Part shown: in pieces, positions 1 through 6,515 of the stretch | How the letters are laid out: each line of letters opens with the position of its first letter | How positions within the stretch are numbered: the first letter of the stretch is position 1 | Assembly (NCBI GenBank): GCA_905210875.1 | Contig: CAJLYN010000090.1 | Coordinates: forward strand, 1 to 8,327 | Direction: 5' to 3' | Length of the DNA: 8,327 nucleotides | DNA from: an uncultured Bacteroides sp. | GTDB taxonomy: Bacteria > Bacteroidota > Bacteroidia > Bacteroidales > UBA11471 | The notes under the pieces: generated by a model | What the model saw: only the letters and a program-made list of their open reading frames with translations | Databases searched by the model: none | What the model was told of the DNA's origin: nothing | Position numbers and translations under genes: made by a program

Positions 1-8
1 GATGTAAA

Positions 9-707
9 TTAATCGTCTGTGTCGGTAGAGAGTATTTTACTTAATTTGTGGCGGTCAAGCAGTTGCAGTCCTTGTGAAGAGTAAGTAATGATGCCTTCGT
101 CGCTAAGCTCGTTGAGAGCCGTCATGAAGACCGAACGTTGTACCCCGAAAAAGGTATAAAGGTCTTTCAGTTTGCAGATAATCTGCACGTCGGTAGCGTT
201 GCGCTGCGTGAAACTCAGAATCCAGAAAGCCAGCCGCTCCTTGACACTGCCCGATGAGAGAGCCAGAAAAGTTTCAAGGCTTTTTTGTGAATATCGGGAA
301 AGAATATTCAGCAGGTTGATGATAAAAATGGGGCTTTGTTGAATGAGAGCAACAAAAGATTGTTTGTCAATCTGCATGATACCGCAAGTCTCTTTGGCGG
401 TTACTTCGCTGGGATAGGTGGTGTTACGGCCGAAAAGATGGTTGGGGTAGAGTATGTCGGGGGCATGCAGGGTTTCGGTTACGCGGATTTTTCCGCTCAT
501 GTTCTTTAATTCCGAACGGGCGCTACCCGATACAATGAATTTCATGTGCGTGCACTCTTCTCCGCGGTGTGCGATGACTTCATTGTCTTGGTATTTTAAG
601 AAATGAAAGCGGGTTTTTTCTATTATTTCCGATATCTTTACACGGTTTACCCCCTGAAATAGAGGTAATTGTAGTAAAACGTCATACATGCTGTCCATAT
701 TTTCCAC
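9..707 (-). CDS. Crp/Fnr-family transcriptional regulator
   Basis: This is a 232-residue cytoplasmic DNA-binding regulator, the usual length for the family. Residues about 15-115 form the cyclic-nucleotide-binding-like beta barrel (the stretch HMKFIVSG at 54-61 is typical). A long dimerisation helix spans about 120-150, and a winged helix-turn-helix covers about 152-222 (turn and recognition helix around FFGVQRSVFMTAL). The CRP phosphate-binding GELG and Arg-Ser motifs are not conserved: the region reads LYPNHLFG then YPSEV. cAMP is therefore an unlikely ligand. The cysteines (52, 108, 178) do not form the N-terminal Fe-S cluster pattern of FNR. In my alignment to CRP, Arg180 is kept (Arg191), but Glu181 and Arg185 become Ser192 and Thr196, so its DNA target should differ from a CRP box. 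The start shown is GTG at 707. In-frame ATGs at 698 and 689 are equally plausible, and no ribosome site decides between them. It is divergent from the MarC gene. The family is secure, but the signal and targets are unknown. Confidence 0.88.
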   Translation of the reverse strand: MENMDSMYDVLLQLPLFQGVNRVKISEIIEKTRFHFLKYQDNEVIAHRGEECTHMKFIVSGSARSELKNMSGKIRVTETLHAPDILYPNHLFGRNTTYPSEVTAKETCGIMQIDKQSFVALIQQSPIFIINLLNILSRYSQKSLETFLALSSGSVKERLAFWILSFTQRNATDVQIICKLKDLYTFFGVQRSVFMTALNELSDEGIITYSSQGLQLLDRHKLSKILSTDTDD

Positions 708-711
708 GTTT

Positions 712-738
712 AATAATTCAAAAATAAGAAGAATTATT
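712..738. repeat. 8-bp inverted repeat, possible operator
   Basis: AATAATTC at 712-719 and GAATTATT at 731-738 are perfect reverse complements separated by 11 bases. The dyad lies immediately upstream of the Crp/Fnr-type gene, where an autoregulatory operator could sit. Dimeric regulators bind dyads, but this spacing is not that of a classical CRP or FNR site. The sequence is AT-rich, so chance is a real alternative. Confidence 0.3.
719..726 (-). promoter_or_regulatory. Candidate -7 element for the Crp/Fnr gene
   Basis: Read on the minus strand this is TATTTTTG, which matches the Bacteroidetes -7 consensus TAnnTTTG. I do not see a well-spaced -33 TTTG: the nearest, at 739-742, is only 12 bases away. 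Transcription would start near 712, which leaves almost no leader for the GTG at 707 and would favour the ATG at 698 or 689. The box falls inside the spacer of the 712-738 dyad. This is a weak call. Confidence 0.25.
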
Positions 739-787
739 CAAATCTCTACCGAATAAACATAAAATCAAATTCTTTGTTTAGAAACAA

Positions 788-815
788 TTGTCTTCTTTCT
801 TTTTTCTTAACTTTG
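788..815 (+). promoter_or_regulatory. Candidate promoter for the MarC-family gene
   Basis: TAACTTTG at 808-815, followed by C, matches the Bacteroidetes -7 consensus TAnnTTTG exactly. The -33 part is weaker: a TTG at 788-790 lies 17 bases upstream, and a full TTTG at 773-776 is too far away. The predicted start of transcription is about 820-824, giving a short leader to the ATG at 850. Confidence 0.5.
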
Positions 816-849
816 CTGTCGATGTCAAATTAACCTAAACATCTATGCT

Positions 850-1461
850 ATGGAACAGTCTGCGTTTTACTTTGACTTGCAGGAAATAGTAAGTGCATTT
901 GTTGTGCTTTTTGCCGTGATTGATGTAACGGGGCTCCTGCCTGTGTTTATCGATTTTCAGAACAAGGGAATGAAAATATCCCCGGCCAAGGCTGCGATAT
1001 ATTCCCTGATAGCCTTTGTCGCCTTTCTTTTTGCAGGAAATGCCATCTCGCAACTTTTTCAGGTCGATATCTCTTCGTTTGCCGTAGCCGGTTCTTTGGT
1101 GATATTTGTCATGGCCATTGAAATGATATTCGGGGTAGAGATATTTCGCAACGATGGCCCCGGCGGGTCGGCCACGCTGGTACCTATAGTCTTCCCGTTG
1201 ATAGCCGGTGCCGGATCATTTACCGCTCTGCTTTCATTGAGAGCTCTATACAGCTTGCCCGACATTCTTATAGCGCTGGTACTGAATATTATTATTGTGT
1301 ATTTGGTGTTGCGTTATGCCTTTTTGGTTGAGAAGGTTTTTGGAAAGGCATTTGTCTATGTGTTGCGAAAATTGTTTGGTATTATCCTGTTGGCCATTTC
1401 GGTGCGAATGTTTGTGAGCAATCTTACCAAACTGCTCGAATCGTTTACCTCCCAGCAATGA
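850..1461 (+). CDS. MarC-family integral membrane protein
   Basis: This is a 203-residue inner-membrane protein with six predicted membrane segments, at roughly residues 10-34, 45-65, 73-95, 107-130, 137-160 and 173-192. This matches the size and topology of the MarC/UPF0056 family. Family signatures are the first-segment motif with Asp25 and a following Gly-Leu-Leu-Pro (28-31), and the fourth-segment motif VPIVFPLIAGAGS (111-123), equivalent to the PL-aGPG signature. E. coli MarC was once linked to multidrug resistance, but that role was later disputed; the family has been suggested to be transporters, and no substrate is settled. The ATG at 850 is used; an ATG at 845 is out of frame. It has its own promoter candidate upstream and a strong terminator downstream, so it is probably monocistronic. 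The neighbouring Crp/Fnr gene may control it, but nothing in the sequence proves that. The family call is firm and the function is unknown. Confidence 0.9.
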   Translation: MEQSAFYFDLQEIVSAFVVLFAVIDVTGLLPVFIDFQNKGMKISPAKAAIYSLIAFVAFLFAGNAISQLFQVDISSFAVAGSLVIFVMAIEMIFGVEIFRNDGPGGSATLVPIVFPLIAGAGSFTALLSLRALYSLPDILIALVLNIIIVYLVLRYAFLVEKVFGKAFVYVLRKLFGIILLAISVRMFVSNLTKLLESFTSQQ

Positions 1462-1493
1462 TGAAAAACTTGTTTTACTCAATTTATAAAGAA

Positions 1494-1539
1494 GACAAAA
1501 AGCAAGCCGAGAGATACCCGGCCTGCTTTTTGTCTTTTT
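1494..1539 (+). terminator. Intrinsic terminator after the MarC-family gene
   Basis: A perfect 11-bp stem (1494-1504 with 1524-1534), a one-base mismatch, then four more pairs (1506-1509 with 1519-1522) enclose a 9-base loop. A run of five T follows at 1535-1539. It begins 33 bases after the MarC stop and should insulate the glycogen operon from upstream transcription. Confidence 0.9.
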
Positions 1540-1762
1540 GGAGAGAAAAAAGGTCTTTTCAAGCACCAATTTTCGTTCAAAAATAACAAGAAAAATGTAA
1601 ATATCCAATTTATAAGGGAATTTTTTTCTGGTTAAGATAAAAATATAGGAATTTGTTATTTGTCAATTAAATATCTCTGGTAAAAATTTGGAATATTGAA
1701 AATCATATTATATATTCGGAAGTCACAAACATGGAACTCTATATAATATTTTGAAATAAGAT
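1540..1762. other. AT-rich intergenic leader before the glycogen operon
   Basis: About 220 bases without a coding region lie between the terminator and the debranching-enzyme start. The stretch is strongly AT-rich with A and T runs. I see no convincing riboswitch-like fold, tRNA or small gene. The only feature I can support is the promoter candidate at 1687-1718. A short direct repeat (ATTTGTTATTTGT near 1660) is probably chance in this composition. Confidence 0.6.
1687..1718 (+). promoter_or_regulatory. Candidate promoter of the glycogen operon
   Basis: TTTG at 1687-1690 is followed after 20 bases by TATATTCG at 1711-1718. This is one base off the Bacteroidetes -7 box TAnnTTTG and has suitable -33/-7 spacing. 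Transcription would begin near 1724, about 40 bases before the ATG at 1763. Another near-match, TATTTTG around 1747-1753, is one base too short and too close to the start. Confidence 0.4.
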
Positions 1763-3712
1763 ATGAGCTATTTGAAGTTTGATAAAAACATAATGACCAA
1801 TTTGTCGCAATCTCTGCCCAAAGAGATGCTGCGAACCAATCGGTCGGGAGCTTACCATTGTACGACGATTGTCGATTGCAATACCCGGAAGCAACATGGA
1901 TTGTTGGTAATTCCCATTCCCGAGATGGACGATGATAATCATGTGTTGCTTTCCTCATTCGACGAGACCGTGATACAGCATGGTGCGCCCTTCAATCTGG
2001 GGCTGCACAAGTATCAGGGCGATTGTTTCAGCCCCAATGGTCATAAGTATATCCGTGAGTTTACGTGTGAGACGGTACCCCAGACCACGTATCGGGTGGG
2101 CGGTGTGATTTTCGCCAAGGAGAAAGTCTTTATTTCGCACGAAAATCGTATACTTATCCGTTATACCTTGCTCGATGCTCATTCCGAGACGACTTTGCAG
2201 TTCCGCCCGTTTCTTGCATTTCGCAATGCCAACTCTCTTGTCATAGCCAATGATAAGCTCAACGGGCATTACGATGTGGTTGAGAACGGCATCAGTTGTT
2301 GTCTTTACCCCGGGTATCCCACACTGTACATGCAGTTTAACAAGCCGGTGGAATTTGTTTCTCAGCCCAATTGGTATAAAGGTATCGAGTATATCAAAGA
2401 CCAGGAGCGTGGTTACGATTACAAGGAAGACCTTTATGTGCCCGGTTATTTTGAGCTCCCCATCAAGAAAGGCGAAAAGATTATCTTCTCGGCCGGAACG
2501 AGCGAGATAAAGACCCGTTCGCTCACCTCACTGTACACCAAGGAGATGGGGGTGCGTACAAGCCGTACCAGCTTTTACAACTGCTTGAAAAATTCGGCCC
2601 AGCAATTCTATTACAAGCGGGGCAACGAAAATTATCTGTTGGCCGGCTATCCGTGGTTCAAGGTGAGTGCTCGCGATATGTTTGTTGCTCTGCCCGGTTG
2701 CACCTTGGCAATCGACGATGTTGAAATGTTTCACGACATCATGGCAACCTCTCAGAAGGCGCTCCGCAAGTGGATGGAGCAAGGCGAGCGCGACACCGTG
2801 ATAAAAGACATTGACAAGCCCGATGTGCTGTTGTGGGTTGTTTGGGCCTTGCAACAGTATGCCAAGATGGTGTCGGTCGATGAGTGTCGTGCCCGTTATG
2901 GAAAATTGATTGTTGACATGGTACAGGCCATCATGAAGGGAAAAATAACCAATCTCTTCTTGCAGGACAACGGTCTGTTGTATGCCAACGGCCGGGAAAC
3001 CCCCATTTCGTGGATAGATGCTGTCGATGCAGCGGGGCACCCGATAACTCCACGCACGGGATACTTGTCGGAATACAATGCGTTGTGGTATAATGCCCTG
3101 ATGTTTACGGCCGAGCAGATTCTTGTCGAGCCGGAGAAAGTGGCCTTGGCCGACGGTCTGAGAAATCTCGCATCGAAGACGGCGGCATCGTTTAAGGAGA
3201 TGTTTCTCAATGACTATGGCTATCTGTTTGACTATGTCGATGCCAATTTCGCCGATTGGAGTGTGCGCCCCAATATGCTGTTTGCCCTCTCTCTCGACTA
3301 TTCTCCACTCGAAAAGAGTGAGCGGAAAAAAGCCCTCGATGTGGTTACACGAGAGTTGCTCACCCCCAAGGGCATACGCACGCTCAGCCCCAAGAGCCAC
3401 GGATACTCTCCTATCTATGTGGGGAATGAAGAGCAACGAGCCCGTTCGTATTTTCAAGGGCCGGCCAGGCCTTGGCTTATGGGAGCTTATGCCGATGCCT
3501 ATCTTAAACTCTTTGGCATCAGCGGCGTTTCTTTCTTGGAACGTATGCTCATCGGGTTTGAAGAGGAAATGTCGAACACCTGCATCGGTACCATCTCTGA
3601 ACTTTTCGATGGAAATCCCCCATATTCGGGTCGCGGCGGTATAAGCCTAGCGGCAAACGTGGGTGAGATATTGCGTGTCGTGCGATTGTTGAAAAAATAT
3701 AACCATATATAA
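1763..3712 (+). CDS. Glycogen debranching enzyme (amylo-alpha-1,6-glucosidase, GH133-like)
   Basis: This 649-residue cytoplasmic enzyme is expected to hydrolyse alpha-1,6-linked glucose at branch points of glycogen or malto-oligosaccharides. Residues about 18-250 form the N-terminal beta-rich domain of bacterial/archaeal debranching enzymes; the motif NRSGAYHCTT and then NTRKQHGLL (26-48) is typical. Residues about 275-645 form the (alpha/alpha)6 catalytic domain, with these recognisable blocks: AGYPWFKVSARDMFVALPG (294-312), LLWVVWALQQY (356-366), ISWIDA then TPRTG and NALWYNAL (415-446), SVRPNM (500-505), QGPARPWLMG (565-574) and SELFDGNPP (612-620). The length is normal for the family. The aligned region is usually GRD in homologues and is ARD here (303-305), which I read as lineage variation. 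The ATG at 1763 gives the conserved opening MSYLKFDKN. The gene is first in a three-gene plus-strand operon and stands 28 bases before the glycosyltransferase. It lacks the alpha-amylase domain of GlgX-type or eukaryotic debranchers, so a separate transferase activity is not evident. Confidence 0.9.
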   Translation: MSYLKFDKNIMTNLSQSLPKEMLRTNRSGAYHCTTIVDCNTRKQHGLLVIPIPEMDDDNHVLLSSFDETVIQHGAPFNLGLHKYQGDCFSPNGHKYIREFTCETVPQTTYRVGGVIFAKEKVFISHENRILIRYTLLDAHSETTLQFRPFLAFRNANSLVIANDKLNGHYDVVENGISCCLYPGYPTLYMQFNKPVEFVSQPNWYKGIEYIKDQERGYDYKEDLYVPGYFELPIKKGEKIIFSAGTSEIKTRSLTSLYTKEMGVRTSRTSFYNCLKNSAQQFYYKRGNENYLLAGYPWFKVSARDMFVALPGCTLAIDDVEMFHDIMATSQKALRKWMEQGERDTVIKDIDKPDVLLWVVWALQQYAKMVSVDECRARYGKLIVDMVQAIMKGKITNLFLQDNGLLYANGRETPISWIDAVDAAGHPITPRTGYLSEYNALWYNALMFTAEQILVEPEKVALADGLRNLASKTAASFKEMFLNDYGYLFDYVDANFADWSVRPNMLFALSLDYSPLEKSERKKALDVVTRELLTPKGIRTLSPKSHGYSPIYVGNEEQRARSYFQGPARPWLMGAYADAYLKLFGISGVSFLERMLIGFEEEMSNTCIGTISELFDGNPPYSGRGGISLAANVGEILRVVRLLKKYNHI

Positions 3713-3740
3713 GTAGAAAAATTTAAATCTTGAAAAACAC

Positions 3741-5003
3741 ATGAAAGCACTCATGTTTGGCTGGGAATTCCCCCCGCATATCTTGGGAGGTTTAGGTACG
3801 GCGAGCTATGGCCTGACAAAGGGTATGGCCGAGTGCGGCGATATGGATATTACCTTTGTCATACCCAAACCCTATGGAGACGAAGACAAAAGCTTTGCTC
3901 ACATCGTCGGTGCAGGAAATACACCGGTTGTGTGGCGCGACGTCTCTTGGGAGTATGTGGCCGGTCGTCTCGGTTACTGCATGAATCCGCAGGAATATTT
4001 CGATTTGAGAGACCATATTTATGCCGATTTTAATTATTTGCATACCAACGACCTCGGGTGCATCGAGTTTTCGGGCCGTTATCCCGATAACCTCCTTGAA
4101 GAGATAAACAACTATTCGATTGTAGCCGGTGTGATAGCTCGCACCTATCCGTGTGACATTATCCATTCGCACGACTGGCTCACCTATCCGGCCGGCATTC
4201 ATGCCAAGCAGGTTACCGGAAAACCGTTGGTCATTCACGTTCATGCCACCGACTTCGACCGAAGCCGCGGCAATGTCAATCCCACGGTATTTGCCATAGA
4301 AAAAGATGGCATGAATTGGGCCGACCACATCATTACGGTGAGCAACCTTACCCGCCGTACAGTGATAGAGAAGTATGGTATAGACCCTTCGAAGGTAACG
4401 ACCGTGCACAATGCCGTAGAGCCCCTCAGTCCCGAAATTTTGGCTATACAGGTGCCTCGTAATCCCAAGGAGAAGGTGGTTACCTTTCTGGGACGCATTA
4501 CCATGCAGAAGGGGCCGGAATATTTTGTCGAAGCAGCCGCGCAGGTTTTGCGCAAGACCAATCACGTGCGCTTTGTCATGGCCGGTAGTGGCGATATGAT
4601 GAACAAGATGATATGTCTGGCTGCACAACGTAATATCTCCGACCATTTCCATTTTACCGGTTTTTTGCGGGGAAAGGAGGTCTATGAAATGCTCAAGGCC
4701 AGCGATGTGTATGTCATGCCGTCGGTATCGGAGCCCTTTGGCATATCGCCGCTTGAAGCCATGCAGGTAGGCGTGCCGTCGATTATCTCCAAGCAGTCGG
4801 GTTGTGCCGAGATTCTCAATCATGTCATCAAAATTGACTATTGGGATGTGCAGGCAATGGCCGATGCCATCTATTCCATCATTACCTATCCGGCCATGTA
4901 TCGGCAACTCAAAGAAGAAGGCAAACGCGAGGTCGATGGGATTAAGTGGGTAAATGCAGGCCGAAAGGTCATCGATATTTACCACAAAGTCATGCAACGA
5001 TAA
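3741..5003 (+). CDS. GT-B glycosyltransferase, probable glycogen synthase
   Basis: This is a 420-residue cytoplasmic retaining glycosyltransferase, probably extending alpha-1,4-glucan from a nucleotide-glucose donor. The N-terminal Rossmann half (about 1-210) opens with a glycogen-synthase-like loop, FGWEFPPHILGGLGTASYG (6-24), and contains HSHDWLTYPAG (142-152). The C-terminal half (about 215-420) contains FLGRITMQKGPEYFVEAA (249-266) and the Glu-x7-Glu motif of GT4/GT5 enzymes, Glu331 to Glu339, in SEPFGISPLEAMQ. In bacterial GlgA the first loop contains KxGG, whose lysine contacts ADP-glucose. Here the lysine position is Ile14, so the donor may not be ADP-glucose. The ATG at 3741 follows an A-rich leader, typical of Bacteroidetes. 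The gene sits between the debranching enzyme and the GH57 gene, which supports a glycogen role. A GT4 enzyme acting on another glucan cannot be excluded from sequence alone. No GlgC or GlgB is present in the window. Confidence 0.85.
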   Translation: MKALMFGWEFPPHILGGLGTASYGLTKGMAECGDMDITFVIPKPYGDEDKSFAHIVGAGNTPVVWRDVSWEYVAGRLGYCMNPQEYFDLRDHIYADFNYLHTNDLGCIEFSGRYPDNLLEEINNYSIVAGVIARTYPCDIIHSHDWLTYPAGIHAKQVTGKPLVIHVHATDFDRSRGNVNPTVFAIEKDGMNWADHIITVSNLTRRTVIEKYGIDPSKVTTVHNAVEPLSPEILAIQVPRNPKEKVVTFLGRITMQKGPEYFVEAAAQVLRKTNHVRFVMAGSGDMMNKMICLAAQRNISDHFHFTGFLRGKEVYEMLKASDVYVMPSVSEPFGISPLEAMQVGVPSIISKQSGCAEILNHVIKIDYWDVQAMADAIYSIITYPAMYRQLKEEGKREVDGIKWVNAGRKVIDIYHKVMQR

Positions 5004-5044
5004 TGAATGTCCTTGTTTTGAAGAAATAAAAGATTACAACCTAT

Positions 5045-6415
5045 ATGAAAACCATCTGTTTCTATTTTCAGATTCACCAGCCGTTCAGGCTGAAACGTTA
5101 TCGCTTCTTCGATATCGGTAACGACCACTATTACTACGACGATTACAACAACGACGAGATTATTACCCGCATTGCCCATCGTTCGTACCTGCCGGCCAAC
5201 CAGACGATTCTTGAAATGATAAAGAACTCCAACGGTAAGTTCAAGGTGGCATTCTCCATCTCGGGTGTGGCTCTCGAACAACTTGAAATCTATGTGCCTG
5301 AGTTTATCGATTCGATGAAAGAGTTGGCGCGTACCGGTTGCGTGGAGTTTCTCTCCGAGACCTATGCCCATTCGCTGGCTTCGCTGCGTGACCCCGAGGA
5401 GTTTGCCTTGCAGGTCAAGGAGCATGACGACAAAATCGAAGAGCTCTTCGGGCAGCGCCCCAAAGTGTTCCGTAACACCGAGTTGATATACTCCGACGAG
5501 ATAGCCTGCATGGTGGCCGATATGGGTTTCAAGGGCTGCATCACCGAGGGTGCCAAACACATTCTCGGGTGGAAGAGTCCCAATTACCTCTATTGTTCCA
5601 CGGCTGTGCCCAAGTTGAAACTGCTGCTCAAAAACTACAAGCTGAGCGACGATATCACCTTCCGCTTCTCCAACTATGAATGGAACGAATATCCCCTCAC
5701 GGCCGACAAGTATATGGGCTGGATCAACTCGATACCCGAGACCGAGCAGGTTGTGAATCTGTTCATGAATTACGAGACGCTGGGTGAGTTGCAACCCCGT
5801 GAGAGTGGTATCTTTGAGTTTATGAAGGCACTTCCTCACTTTGCCGAGCAGATGGGCATCACCTTCTCTACGCCTACGGAGGTCATATCCATGCTTAAAC
5901 CGGTCGATTCGCTCTCGGTGAGCTATCCTATCTCTTGGGCCGATGAGGAACGCGATACCAGTGCCTGGCTGGGTAACCTCTTGCAAAATGAGGCTTTTGA
6001 CAAGCTTTACTCTGTGGGAGAGCGTGTACGCTTGTGCGACGACCGTCGACTCAAACAGGACTGGCATTATCTGCAAACCAGCGACCACTTCTACTATATG
6101 TGCACCAAGTTCCTGGCCGACGGTGCCATACACAGTCATTACAGCCCATACGACTCGGCCTATGAGGCGTTTACCAACTATATGAATGTGCTGAGCGATT
6201 TTATTGTGCGGGTGCAGGAGCAATATCCCTACACGATAGAGAACGAAGAGCTCAACTCTCTCATTACAACCATTCGTAATCAGGCTGCCGAGATAGATGT
6301 CTTGAAGAAGGAATTGAAAATCGCCCGGGAGGAACATGCCGCCAAACGTGCTGCGTCAACCAAACAGCCGGCCAAGACGTCAACGCGGAAAACTGTGGCC
6401 AAGAAGACCGAATAA
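5045..6415 (+). CDS. GH57 alpha-amylase-like protein with Asn at the acid/base position
   Basis: This is a 456-residue cytoplasmic protein of glycoside hydrolase family 57, with no signal peptide. The five family regions are visible: HQP (11-13), SISGVALEQLE (71-81), FRNTEL with the nucleophile Glu146, FMNYETLGE (240-248), and HYLQTSDHFYYM (341-352). Alpha-amylases of this family normally read DYETFGEHQW in the fourth region, with Asp as general acid/base. Here residue 242 is Asn (codon AAT at 5768-5770) and the following residues read LQP instead of HQW. Hydrolysis may therefore be lost or much reduced; catalytically altered GH57 homologues are, as I recall, known from Bacteroides relatives. 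Residues about 398-430 look like a coiled coil, and 431-456 is a Lys/Arg/Ala/Thr-rich tail not needed for the fold. It is the last gene of the glycogen operon, 41 bases after the glycosyltransferase, with an A-rich leader. It could be a glucan-binding or scaffolding protein or a weak amylase. Confidence 0.88.
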   Translation: MKTICFYFQIHQPFRLKRYRFFDIGNDHYYYDDYNNDEIITRIAHRSYLPANQTILEMIKNSNGKFKVAFSISGVALEQLEIYVPEFIDSMKELARTGCVEFLSETYAHSLASLRDPEEFALQVKEHDDKIEELFGQRPKVFRNTELIYSDEIACMVADMGFKGCITEGAKHILGWKSPNYLYCSTAVPKLKLLLKNYKLSDDITFRFSNYEWNEYPLTADKYMGWINSIPETEQVVNLFMNYETLGELQPRESGIFEFMKALPHFAEQMGITFSTPTEVISMLKPVDSLSVSYPISWADEERDTSAWLGNLLQNEAFDKLYSVGERVRLCDDRRLKQDWHYLQTSDHFYYMCTKFLADGAIHSHYSPYDSAYEAFTNYMNVLSDFIVRVQEQYPYTIENEELNSLITTIRNQAAEIDVLKKELKIAREEHAAKRAASTKQPAKTSTRKTVAKKTE

Positions 6416-6454
6416 ATTACTTAATCTTATCCTCCTAATATGTTTTATTCCAAG

Positions 6455-6487
6455 AAAGGCCGTCTCAGTCGAGGCGGCCTTTTACTT
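6455..6487. terminator. Intrinsic terminator between convergent genes
   Basis: A 12-bp stem with one G-T wobble (6455-6466 with 6471-6482) encloses a 4-base loop AGTC. On the plus strand four T (6480-6483), then A, C and more T follow, which suits termination of the glycogen operon 40 bases after its stop. On the minus strand the hairpin lies 34 bases after the proB stop, but the T-run there is short (TTTCTT), so termination of proB is likely weaker. Confidence 0.85.
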
Positions 6488-6515
6488 TTGCTATGTTTTG
6501 GGTAGGGTGCGGTAT

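Noticed and set aside
9..707. Possible FNR-type oxygen sensor
   Set aside because: The three cysteines (52, 108, 178) are not arranged as the N-terminal Fe-S ligand set of FNR.
1691..1717. 6-bp inverted repeat GAATAT/ATATTC between the -33 and -7 boxes of the glycogen operon
   Set aside because: It is short and in very AT-rich sequence, where such dyads arise by chance. It is not strong enough to call an operator.
2528..3457. Antisense open frame of about 310 codons within the debranching-enzyme gene
   Set aside because: It is a shadow of the debranching enzyme's catalytic domain, with no start context or motif of its own.
3792..4997. Long open frame of about 400 codons antisense to the glycosyltransferase
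   Set aside because: Its protein has no recognisable motifs and looks like a codon-usage shadow. The sense frame has clear GT-B motifs throughout.
4979..6337. Long open frame of about 450 codons antisense to the GH57 gene
   Set aside because: No family resemblance, and the sense frame carries all five GH57 regions. Sense-strand codon bias explains the lack of antisense stops.
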